Assembly (NCBI RefSeq): GCF_964204645.1
Contig: NC_134025.1
Coordinates: forward strand, 22,908,001-22,972,000
DNA length: 64,000 nt
Direction: 5' to 3'
Source: Tubulanus polymorphus
Lineage: Eukaryota; Nemertea; Palaeonemertea; Tubulaniformes; Tubulanidae
The notes under the pieces are model-generated. The model made no database searches. It was not told the origin of the DNA and was given only the letters and a program-made list of their open reading frames with translations. This document shows, one piece after another, positions 14,641 through 38,800 of this stretch. Made by a program: the position numbers and the translations under genes. Positions within the stretch are counted from its first letter, which is position 1. Every line of letters begins with the position of its first letter.

Positions 14641-14751
14641 GAGACAATGTCCGAAAATGTTTCCTAGAGCCAGTAGTTTATTCGACGACGTTTCAACTAT
14701 ATTCTCATGGTCATCTTCGCTCTAGGAAACCTTTTTCGGACTTTGTTTCTC
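14641..14751. repeat. Hairpin-forming repeat
   Basis: The left arm 14641-14670 (gagacaatgtccgaaaatgt...) is complementary to the right arm 14719-14751 with a few mismatches. The loop read on the minus strand contains GAAGATGA ... GAAACGTCG. Loops of this form are scattered through many invertebrate genomes as parts of retroelement termini; that assignment is from memory. Confidence 0.6.
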
Positions 14752-15597
14752 GTTAATATTGTGGGATTCTTTCTTCATAACACGGATATAGTTTTTTATC
14801 AATCGAAAGCTGAAAGTTTGAAGTCGATTGTTCCAGCCACGATTGCCAAAAGGATATACGGAAAATTCCATCTCGTTTTCTTTTAGTTTTTCACCCTCCA
14901 ACAAGACTTAGTTGTTAATCGATTTTGCGTAGGCCTACAACCGAAGAAAGAATTCATTCTATTTTAGAATCGGAACTATTTAGCTGTTTTTGTCGAATTT
15001 TCATCCGGCCGCCCAGCGGGAAAACTACGTGAGAGAATAAGGAGTTCCGCGTAGACACTTACAGTAAATCTGCCGTAAGTGCCAGGTGATGATCTTTCGG
15101 ATCTTTCGACAACCAGGACTAATTTCAAGACACTAGAATAATGAAATCTATATTATGCCACATTATACTGATAAGTCTCCCGTCGTTAAATTTTTTTCGG
15201 ATATTCTATCACCAAACACGAGCGCAAAATCTTTTGCTAGGCTGTTTCGTTTATTTTTCAATTAATTACCCTTAATTGAACGAAGTGTTTAAGACATGGT
15301 AATTCCCGAAAAATTCTACATTTCTGAAGCACCATTTTGTATGTACTGTTATTATATAACCAATACTTCAATTACGTATTCGTATCACTGAAGTGATGAA
15401 TCGCAAAAATAACCCCAATATATATGGGAGCGAAAACAAATATACGCCGTATCTACTTGTTGAGTACGGCGGTCACTTGCATGTGTAAATCATAGATGCA
15501 ACAAAACTGAATATATCAAATATGAAAATGAAAATCATAGAAAAATGAAAAAGATCACCAGTTAGTTATCGTAGGGAGTTGTATTTAAGAAAAGGCT

Positions 15598-15692
15598 AAG
15601 AAAATGCTTGACCAAGCAAATACGTATGATGTAGTGAATACTATTTGTAAGGACGACATCGATTACTGGTAGTTCTTATGCGCATATAAACA
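15598..15692 (+). repeat. Dispersed repeat B, copy 2
   Basis: Diverged second copy of the block at 10357-10450. Shared ends are tgaccaagcaaat and ttcttatgcgcatata. Confidence 0.5.
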
Positions 15693-16412
15693 GATAGGAT
15701 GTTACTACGTATATTTTCATACTCGATTGTTTTCTTGAAACAAATATTCAGCAGATCGATTTTTTCCTATTGATCCGTAAACTCTGCATCGGGTATTATT
15801 AGCAATGATTGACATTTTCCGAACGACATCGCGTGTGCGCGGATTAAGATTGAGAACATTTTAAAATCGATTTTTAAGACATTTCTGAATAAATGAACAC
15901 TATCTTCATGGCCGCAAATTAGCGTATGGTATGTTTTTGATTCGCCATCGCGCGTAATTTCCCAGGAATTTTTAACAGGAGTCGCCGCGTTTTCGACGTC
16001 GTCCGACAAAAGAAAGCGAATTCTATGCCTGCTGCGAATCAATAAACGTGAAGAATATCCTTTTGTTGAATATTTGAAAAAAATGAGAAGACACAATCCG
16101 GCTCGCGACTTTTGTGCGCCGGGGGTACAGGTTTGTACGATTCCATTATGCTTTACCGCGTGATCTATATCTAAGTCTTTGTGGGCAAATTGAATGAAGA
16201 GGGATTTGTTTTTTGACAGGTTTATTCATTAAAAATAACGCTAATGCTAAACCTTGTATGTAAACGCTAGGCGTTCATATGTAGCTCATTCTCTATTATT
16301 TGAACGAAGTATTACCGTGTCGCAAATACCCGGCGATTAAGACCAAAACGTTTCGAAGGGAAAATAGACCTTAAATTCTCGCCGTATGTGATTAGATTCA
16401 CGAAACTGTGAT

Positions 16413-28687
<12,275 letters not shown>

Positions 28688-31600
28688 CTTTTTGGTCAAG
28701 GGGTTTTACGTCATGAAGGAAGTTCACTTGGGGACAACACTAAATAGCACGGATAGTTTTTTGAGAATGTTTCCATGGACAGTACAACAAATATGTGACG
28801 GAAATCCTGGCGGCCATTTGCCAGAAGTATTTTCAGGGATATATGGATGACTGCGTGTACCCACGTTTCGTTCACTAACCAGGAGTTATGTATATCATAT
28901 TTATATATGAAATATTTATATATATATATATATATAATATGCATACTTCGTCAGCATTCAGAACTCTTGCATAAAACGTCAGTGCATTTCAAACTGGTGC
29001 AGGAAGAGGGAGATACAATATTTTACAATTTACTTTAAAAAAAAATGTCATTGTTGGTTCTTCCATTGCTCAATATCTCACAAGATCATTACTTGGTGGT
29101 CGGTAGCTTCTCGCTATAAAGGCCGCGTTTGAGAGAATCAATGTTGGATAGATTTGTAGTCTACAGAAAATGGCGGAGTTCTGGAATGTTGGTAGCTTTC
29201 AACACACAATCACTGCTTTTCTGTGTGCTGCTTTTCGCGGTTTCGGACAACGGTGTTTTCACATGCACAGAAGAAGTAGTAACAGTTTGTTATCGGAATA
29301 CAATGAGCGTTTCAGTTGTTGATGAGTTGACAATTGGTTACGTCTCGCGATTGAAATGTCGTTCAACGCTCTAAGGGAATGGGGCGCGCGAAGAGCTTTC
29401 GGACAGGACTCGGTCCATACATCGTTGCACCGGCTTAATCGCGAGCTACGACGCGCCGGCGGCGGTGTTGTGAACTTTCAAATTGTTTCTCTCGAGCAAT
29501 ATCGTTTGAAAGATTAAATCGAATTGAATTTGCGAGTAATCTTTCGACGCGCAACATTCCACGTTGGTTTGTTTAAACACGTTGTTCATTGTTATCTTGT
29601 TGAATCTCATTTTGTAAATTAGGATTAGTACGAAGTACTGCGTTGTATATCGAAAAGAAATAATCATCCATTTAGTTTATGTGTATATATTTCTAACTCC
29701 CTCTGCCCTCTCTCTTTTTTTCCCGCTCTCTGTGTAGATTTTTTGATTGACACTGCTGCACGTATGACACTGAATTGACTGCTACATCACCACACAATCG
29801 GTACATCCTATTCCCGGAAATGGCAAAATGGCCGCAATTATTATTTATCTGTAAAAAGTGCTTTTTACCAAGTTTAGAAAGCGAACTAGTGTTTAGAGTG
29901 AAGGTCAATATTTTCTAGTCCAGATTTCACTTGGCATATTTCATCGCACGATTTATTTTACATCGCGGTTAAAACGACATCCCAAATAACAGGTATTTCG
30001 ACCTAACTGTAATTTGTTAAACATTCCTGTGAAGGTTTCTAATTTATAAACATATCACTTTCAATTGTTTGTTCATACCCGTCCTAAATAAAAAACATTG
30101 CAAATAATTCTGAAAAATGTGATCTAAATAACTTATTGAAGACAGAAGGTGCTGAAAGAATTTTGTGATTTCCATTTTTTGGTCAGTTTTTTTTTAATTC
30201 AGAAAAGAAAAGCAACAATTGTACTGATCCTGTGATATAAAAAGTATTCAGCGATTTTCTGTTAAAACCTGTCAATAACTTAAATGTTCTGGAATCAAAC
30301 TGAAAATTGTGGTCCCAACTTACTATATTGTTTTAAACTGCACTGGGTAAAAAGTATATCATTTCAGCAGTTGTTTCAATAAGTATGAATATTTTTAAGG
30401 TGTTTTTTCCTATTGTTACGTTTATCTCAATTTTGTGTGGCTGGTATTTTGTTATAGTAATATGAATTGCCATATATGGTCGTCTTTGTCATTCATTACT
30501 GTTATAGTGTTATATATCTCATCTCTTATCATCGCAGTGTCATTATGCATTTATGTATTTCATACTATCATCAACTGTTATTTTTCATTTCATCTTATTT
30601 GGGGGGCTGTCCATTTATTACGTCCAGTTAAGTACTTGGGGAGCTAGAGGGATGGAGAGTTAAATGTGATAGTTGAAATTATAAGGAATAGGTACCAGCG
30701 ATGGGAAAGGAAATCAATCCAAAATATTTTACGTTTCAATAAATGGATGCCCCCTAATTGGCTGTTTGTTCAATCGACCAATCTACCACCACAAACAATT
30801 CCTTCCCATACCCTGTTCTTTTCTTCGACACAAAGTTTATGCCGCTACCATAAGATAATGATCTTAAGATGGCTTTTTCGGATTCAAAAATCGGTTTAGT
30901 AATTTAGGACATCAAGCTCGTCATAAACTCGGCCAACCCACTGTAACAAGGGATGTTTTTACTGTAAATGGCTTCTAAAAAAAATTCTACAGTGCAGTGG
31001 ATTAATATAACAATAATGATAACAATATTGATAATGATAAAAATAATATTGACCAAAAAAAAACTGTGTATATTTTAGTGTAAGTTGCTTCATACATTTT
31101 ACCTGTAGTCGCCAAAGTAAATTAAGACACATATTCTTTGTTCCTTTATGTATGAAAAAAAGATTCATGTAAAAATCTAGAATAAAATAATTCTATGTTA
31201 GTATATCAAATTGTTTAAAGTTGATTTTTTGGTTAGTATGGCAGGTTGGGTGAAGAACAGTGGTGTTACTAGCTGTACAGTAAGTTCCAACCCTTTTACT
31301 GTATATTCAATGTAGTTCCAATGTACTTTGAAGTTTCTCAAAAACATGAAGAATCCAAGCTAATTAAGCCCAAGGATAAAGGAATAGCTTAATTTAAAGA
31401 AATTGCCATTGAAGTACCGGTAGGTTAATGGTTACAGTAGACTCATAGTGTACCCCGGATTCGATTGGGATTATCAGATGCCCTAGAAATTTCTTGCTCC
31501 AATTTGTGATAATGACCCTGCTCTGAATACCTGGAATTTGCGACCTTTTGAGAACTTGTTCCTGTGATCTAAGGCAAGCAGTTTACTGTATATGGTTTGA

Positions 31601-31858
31601 TGCAGTTGCGCAGAGTAGAACTTTCTTAAGAATTAAAGGGTACTTAATGAATTGGTACCGTGATCTGTAGTCAGTGCTATCTAACATGATAAAAGAGGAA
31701 TCAAATGACTCGGCCTTATTTCCAGAATAGTATCTTTTGTTTTCCCTCTTAACACATCAGCAATCTAAGAGAGAGACTAAGTCACTATGTATTATCTCGT
31801 CCATATCTTGTCTCGAAGCCTTCGTAAGCAAAATACACGATCTAAGGCTAAACAAAAA
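28688..31858 (+). other. CDKL1 3' flank, no gene seen
   Basis: Probably 3' UTR followed by intergenic DNA before the convergent protease gene. An AATAAA lies at 30087-30092. An AT run sits at about 28913-28940. GGGGCTGTCCATTTATTACGTC-type sequence starts near 30603; similar words recur in animal genomes, but only one end is visible here. Confidence 0.45.
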
Positions 31859-32052
31859 TGATACCTTGTTTCTCCGTAGCGGCCGGGTCATTTTAGTAAA
31901 ATATGATAAAATATGTAAACAGTTCATTTCTATAGCGGCCGGGTCTGTTATGGTAAAATTGATCACGATTTAAAAAAAAGTAATGTATAGGGTAGATAGG
32001 CGGCCGGCCGGGTCAACATTCAAGCTCAGCAGAGCGGAGAAACAAGGTATCA
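31859..32052. repeat. 194-bp element with perfect 18-bp inverted ends
   Basis: TGATACCTTGTTTCTCCG (31859-31876) is inverted exactly at 32035-32052. Inside, the word GCGGCCGGGTC occurs three times (about 31879, 31935 and 32003), striking against the AT-rich background. No coding capacity. Confidence 0.8.
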
Positions 32053-32531
32053 ATTTTTTTAGCCTAATCCACTGCATGAAAGTACAAACCCCAGTAGTGG
32101 AAAAAATAAAGAATTGAAAACAACATTGTTCTACTCTAAAAAGTCTAATAAAGATTTTATTCATATAAAATATCTCATAAAACTTTTCTTGATTATAAAA
32201 CATGATAGTTTTGTTCTCGGTAACCTTAGAAAAATACAAAAAAAATGAAGAACATTCACTTGACGTGTGTATAACACGTAATACAAACCATATGAACAAT
32301 CAACAATTTAGCAACACAATATATTCAATAGAATCTTAGTCATTTAGAAATTTTAATCAGCTAAAAATGTTTATAATATCCTCTTATTTGTGTACATGCA
32401 ACAAGTTATAGTTTATTTCCTTTATTTCTCTTTCTACAACAATTCATAATGGAAAAATACCTAGCAGTAATCCGACAATCAATTTACTGACGAATTGGTA
32501 CCAAATAAGGGGATTCCACTTGATCTTAGTT

Positions 32532-32537
32532 TTTATT
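32532..32537 (-). terminator. Candidate poly(A) signal of the protease gene
   Basis: AATAAA on the minus strand, about 230 nt downstream of the spliced-form stop at 32764. Other AATAAA sites lie further downstream, so the choice is open. Confidence 0.4.
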
Positions 32538-32763
32538 TTACAGAAAAATCACATTCAATCATTAACAAACTGGTGATCATAGAAAATAATAAGTAGATAT
32601 GTCATTGCAAGAGGGAGTCACTGCATAATCACCTCTCAACCATAGAAGGTTGAGTGTAAACTACAATGTACATGTATCTTCGAAGTCAGATGTTTAGATG
32701 AGTATTTCATTTATATGTGTCATGCCATGTCATGATGGACACCAGTACATGTGTTTGAATTGT

Positions 32764-32856
32764 CTATATGTGCACAGCAATTTCTCTATCAGATACACTA
32801 CCATCGCTGGTACCTTGAGGCCGCATTTCGAAGTTGTAGGCGCTGACGTTTGATGC
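32764..32856 (-). CDS. Alternative terminal exon encoding a second cytoplasmic tail
   Basis: 93-nt exon preceded by a good acceptor (gaatttcag) and keeping frame after KASQ. It encodes 30 residues beginning ASNVSAYNFEMRPQGTSDG and ending REIAVHI, then TAG. The opening ASN-SAY echoes the ASNRSAAY of the read-through tail. Confidence 0.7.
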   Translation of the reverse strand, partial: ASNVSAYNFEMRPQGTSDGSVSDREIAVHI

Positions 32857-35800
32857 CTGAAATTCGAAAAGAGGAACTGTAATAAAAAAAACAGCTGGGA
32901 AATTTCAGTTGTTTAGAGTTTCTGGTCTATCACAGAACTTAATGATGGTTAAATGGCTAATTACACATAAGGTATCTTTTCATTTTAGTGTTACATTATA
33001 AACACAAGAACTAGTTAATACACCTATACACCACTGAGGTACATGTTCTGAAGCGCTAGATAGTGACAAAATAATGCCTATCCATCTGCAGTTTCAATTA
33101 CATGTATGTGGTGTACAGGCTTAGGTCCGTATTGAGTTTTGTAATGTCCCACAATCAGAGTAATTGTTAAGAGAAATGATAGCCAACACATTTGCCGGGA
33201 AAGGAAATAGTGATTTGTTTGTGCGAAAGATCGATTAGAAAGAACAGATTTGTTTTATTAATGTGTGACGACACAAAACACACTGAAAAATCAGTTTCCA
33301 GACATTCCTACCTCCTACTAAACTGAAGATACAGCCATCAAACCAGGATGTACTGTGAAGCTATATTGTGTTAGAGAATCTTATATCTGTAATTCAACAG
33401 CCGTCAAGTTGTTGCAGTAAGCAGCACTACGATTGGACGCGAGTTGTGGACTAGTAGATGGTGATATTTCGGGTGCTACTTGTACCTGACTAGCCTTGTA
33501 TTTGTTAAAGAAGACTATGGCAATAACTATAAGCGCTATCGTAGCCAATGTTCCGACAACACTGGCCACAATCACAGGAGCCAGTGAAGAATCGTCGTCA
33601 TCATCCCTTCCGCTATCGGAGATTTTCCTGCGAACAAATGGAATCATGTTAACTAAAGATTTCAATACGATTCAACCGAAAGTATTTTCCTTTTTACGAC
33701 CCATTCTAAAACTTACTTAATTCCAGATGCAGCCAACTGTATCCCATCCATATCAATGCTAAAATTACCAGACCTTATAAGTCTATACAGAGTATTGTAA
33801 ATATCCATGGATGGTGCACCTTAAAGTCAAGAATATACAGGCCTATGAATGAACAATGCAAAATTTGACGCTGTTAATTCCAAGATTTATCAAACTTGCA
33901 CACATACCATCGGATGCATTCATCGGGGGTAAAATTTTGAATGACACGTGAACACTTCCCGGTGATAATTTCACATATTGAATACGATGAGGCGGAATAT
34001 TCGTCCACAGGATAATAGCACTGATTACTTTATGCTTGAAGACTTCGGTTTTGTTGTGCTTCACTAAGTTAGCGTACTTGACGTTTTTAAATGTAATCAC
34101 AACCAATATTATATGCTTCTTTGCTGAAAGTGAAGATGGTTTTTCTTTAACGCAGTCATTTTGTCCTCAAAAAGAAGTAATGGTACGTAATTCACGTACA
34201 GCCAACACCTTGAGCACCAGCCCATGTATGTCAATCATCCACCCGGGGCCTGAATTTTGACATTTTGATGGGCCTGGAAACATGATTACATTCAAGAAAT
34301 TTTCAGCATTTTTTCTTCATATCTTCTTTTAAATTCCTCATCAGAATGCTCATTCATACCAAAATTTGAATCAGAATTAGCCAAAAATCAAAAATCTCAC
34401 CCGCTCGGAGCTGGATGAATATAGCACGCAAACGTTAACAGGTAGAACTACGCGGGTCGGCACCAAGGTATGTACCCTACAAACATAGATCCACATGGTT
34501 CGGCGCTCAAGGTGTATAGACAAAATAATAAATGGTGCTGGTGACTAACTATTTATCATAGTATTTCAAAAGGTCACCGTTCATTGAAAACACGGTATAC
34601 ATACGCGGAAGTGATGTCAATGATGTAGAGACAGAGACTGGACTAGATGTCGTGTGCGTAATAACAGGCGGGCATAAAATCTCAGAATAGGATGGACAGT
34701 TTAAAATACTTATAGCACCAGATATCTGAAATAATGAAAAATTATCAAATTCTGGTCGAAATCGAATTTTCTTGTGTCGTACTAGGTTGCAGTACTGATC
34801 AACTCACATTTACTTCAATACTTTTCCCTTGCGGACAAATATACGATTCGCCACCTACAAATATTTCGATTGTGCGGTTTTCATCACAGCGTCTCGGAAA
34901 ACAGGAACCCAACATTTCCGTTGAGCTAGTATTAGCACCCTACAAACATATACCGCATATATTTCACAAAGATTGGCTTATGTAGCCCCAGAATTACCAA
35001 ATATAACATATGACTAGCCCATTATGGCTTACTTACATTTTCAGTAATGTTTGAAACTAAACAAGTATCAACGACTGAAATACTACCATCTTCACGTACC
35101 ATCTCACTCATTATGGTAGAAAGATTATAACATTGTTGCTAAAATAAAATATCATAGCATCCATAACAAAGAATATCTGATCACTCAATCTTTGACATAT
35201 TTTCGCAACAAATTTCACCTCCCATAACACAAGTATATACCGGTAACGTATACTAATGGATGATGTACCTTAGAATCGATTGTTTTGTAAACACGGCAGC
35301 CTTGCAGGAAAGAATCTGTTTCACAGGTGCCTTTATCTTTATGGAGGTAATGACAACCAACAGAACTGTAAATAGTAAGATAATGATGGATCTCTGGCGT
35401 GTACGGGTACCGAATGTTTTAAATTAATACTGGCATATATCATCAAAATGTTCCAGTGTCATATCAACATGTATAGCTGTATACCGGTAAGTCCCACATG
35501 TCCACAACTCAAAAAACCAATCAAATCAGATATCTGATATCAAAACATTCTCAGTGAATGGAGTAATTCAATGATTTTAGCACTCGTTTACTCACTTTCC
35601 TTGGCAAAAGTACTTCTTGTCGTGAGCACAGTAAGCATCTGTACCAAAATCGCATCCACCATCTACAAAATGCAGCACAGAACTACAATCAAGGACTTTT
35701 ACATCATTTTACGATGATCGACATAAACTGCATTTGATCTTTTAGTACCTTTGCCCCAGAAATAAGTGTCCACCATGCTATTTACTTTGTACCACCCCAT

Positions 35801-38800
35801 GTCTTCAAATAGTGCTAAAGTCATCGGATCTATCACAGTTTGTTCCGGCTACAAAGAAAAAGAAACTTAACTATAACTGGACTATTTTCATTCAGTACAG
35901 TATACTGATAAGTGATAGGAAACGAATAGACAGATACTAACACGGCCCAAGGTAGGTGCCATTATTGAATCCTGCATAAAACGTGCATGCCAGTGTGATG
36001 TTACTTTAGAACCCTGAAATACAATATACTAACTATGTGTATTCCATAATGCTATGCAGTATATTCAGCAGTAAAACAATCAGTAAAGTCGCCGAAAATA
36101 TACCTTCATTTGAACAGGCACACCAAATTGTGAACAGTTGAAATGTTTAGAAGCCACCTCGACAAGTTTTGGTGTCATTAGTCGATGAAATCCTTTGATG
36201 ATTTGCACGGTATCTATTCGATCTGGACATATTTTGCCAACATCTTCAATAAACCAAGGTTTTTAGAAAATATTTTCAACAGTCCGGAAGTTTTGAATGA
36301 ATGGAATACCAGCACTCACCAGATGGCACAACAAAACACTGGGTTGTTCTTAGTGAAAATTAGTTTTTCTATGAAATTTGACCTTGATTTTTAGGTTGCC
36401 AAAGCAAAAATTATCTAACTAGTCATCGGATAGATATAAGATTTTTTCTAACTCAATTTATGGTATAGATTTTACTGAAAATCGATAAACTAATGACAAA
36501 AATTGATTTTTGAAAATTGAAGCGTGGTAACCCAGTGCCACCAGCGATCCTGGAGGATTATCGCTGAATCTTCGTTGCCTATGTAGCGTTTCCAGTATTC
36601 CATTGGTTTTACTGATGACAGTTCAATGTCTGCGCCCTCGGCAAAATCCACTATTTTGTATCAAAGAAAATTTTTTGGGCTACATTTACTACTACATTTT
36701 TTCATCACTGGTTGTCTCGTGATTGTAAATATCATCATATATGCACTGAATGTTTTTTTCTATGAAATAAATGAACTTGAACTTGTCCTAGATCCAGAAG
36801 ACCGCATAGACTGCAACTATGGCTAAAACCAGTCTTCCCACAGAAATCAAAGAAAGTTAAATATCAATGTTAATTCCTAGCAAGTCTTTAAGAAAACCAA
36901 AACTTGTTGCTAAAGGCCTAACGGGCTTAATTTCAACATACAATACCTGTTTTCGAGCAATCTTTGAATTGTTTGAATAGATCTGACGTAAAGCCTAACG
37001 CATGGAACATTTCATGAACAAATGCCTGTCAAAAGAGGAATAATATCAAACACATTGAAAACCGACAGACTTACATAAGACATTTTTCGAATATAGAATT
37101 TTCAATAGTGGTACACTCACCTGAACTGATTTTTCCGGAGTATAATTTGGGATTTTTAAACTTTCTGGACAGACGTTAATCAAGCCAGCTGTAGGACGAT
37201 TGTTCTCATCTTGTTTGCAGTATTTCGCGAACGCGATCACACGATCCTTCTATAATGCAAAAAATAAATAAACTTTTAATCAATCATCAAATGTTCCTTG
37301 GCAAATTCAACGAACTCCGCCTAAAACTGTGAATCCAGTTCCCGAGTCATGGGTTAAATTGACTTATTTCAACCATATATAGTCTTAAATTATCTGACTA
37401 GAACTTGCGGAAATGGGTCATGAAATTTTATACCGAATGTTCTGAATATTGCATGTATTGGAAATACCAAATATTCATTTACATCAAGGCAATTTCCCTG
37501 CATTTTCGCTTGGACGTAAAGAATGAAATCAGTATTATCAACGCCGATTCCAGCAGGACGGATAATGATCGGATCGGAATGCGTGTCGTTCCAAATGTAC
37601 AATCCAGCCAAGTGATCTTCGGGGATCTTGAATCCTTTATTAATGCAGTAATCGCCGGAGTAGCCCCTTCTCCATTGTGCGCATCTAAATCACAAGTGAA
37701 GATCGTATTAGAACATGAACATCTTTTAATCAAATATTGTTATTTTGTGTCATGTTAAAAAGTGGAAATTGAATCAACAAAAAACAATGACGACTGATGT
37801 GAAATATCAGTGAACTAGGGATCCAGGGTCATCACCATGCCTACTTGGTGAAATGCTAAAAAAATCTGATGAATCCAATATTCAACAGCAGTTACAAAAT
37901 ATGCATACCGGTAGGTACCAATATGAATAGGCAAATTTTAGGCCTATATAATTCAATACCTTTCACCCCCTGGCGATGAGAACAAAAGACTTGAAAATGC
38001 CAATTCCACATGAAGAAGTGTGTAGTATGACAGTACTAACACTAATCATCAAATATCAAGATTATAAGTTGAAAAACATTGGAAATAAACCTTTCCCATT
38101 AAAATTACGAATGAGGACTGATGAGACTCACGGAAGCCTGAGAACAAAAAGTCAGTCATCAATGATAAATCATGGCTGGCAATCAGCCTGGATTTTATAA
38201 TCATCATTGAAGAATGTGCAAATTATACAATTTGAATTAAAATAGAATTGAAGTAAAATATTAATTCATCAGATTCATTAAATCATGTTCATAAACATTT
38301 CTACGGCGTGAATTTGCCTCTTCATTAAATGCATTAAAATTGCAATGCAGCGACATAAAGTTATGGCAACTACGCCGATATAATATGAAGTCTTTATCAT
38401 TATCATTATCGTAAATCACCCTACGCAATAACACTTGAAAGAAAGAGTGACTAAATATTGCTTGGGTTTCAACTGCAAAACTGGCATTTAGCAATTTTCA
38501 AGGACCGTTGAAATCTAAGTTGAAATAAAATATCATCAATACCCTCAGCGAAGCTAACAAACATGTAATTAGCCTACCAACAGGGCTACTTCATGAATTG
38601 TTTAGATTCTATTGAATTGTCCACCAGTAATTGTCCACTGTTAAAATCTATATGTATATACATAAATACACATGTAAATGTATTGCATTCATTTCAAAAG
38701 GTTTCAAAAATGTAGCGATATAACAATTAATTTCTACTGAGACTGTGATTATTCAAAGGGTCCCGAAGCTAGCTTTCCAATTGATTAGTAAACATGTTTA

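Noticed and set aside
15767-16096. 109-codon reverse-strand open frame
   Set aside because: Translation has no recognisable motif and no splice partners; kept out of the annotation.
28910-28940. AT dinucleotide runs here and near 1253, 8527 and 9285
   Set aside because: Ordinary microsatellites; noted but not of interest.
29129-29374. 81-codon plus-strand open frame after CDKL1
   Set aside because: Lies in the expected 3' UTR, has no upstream acceptor in frame and no similarity I recognise.
37405-37758. 117-codon plus-strand open frame
   Set aside because: Antisense shadow of the protease exon 37483-37684, which has splice sites and family motifs on the minus strand.
38155-38260. Alternative candidate for protease exon 2 (acceptor ttttgttctcag near 38160)
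   Set aside because: The splice site is good, but the resulting 47-nt exon leaves phase 0 and then needs another unseen exon; 37960-38041 satisfies the phases alone.
37955-38494. 77-codon reverse open frame ending near 38261 as a protease exon
   Set aside because: Its acceptor is weak, and it ends in a stop without a convincing donor.
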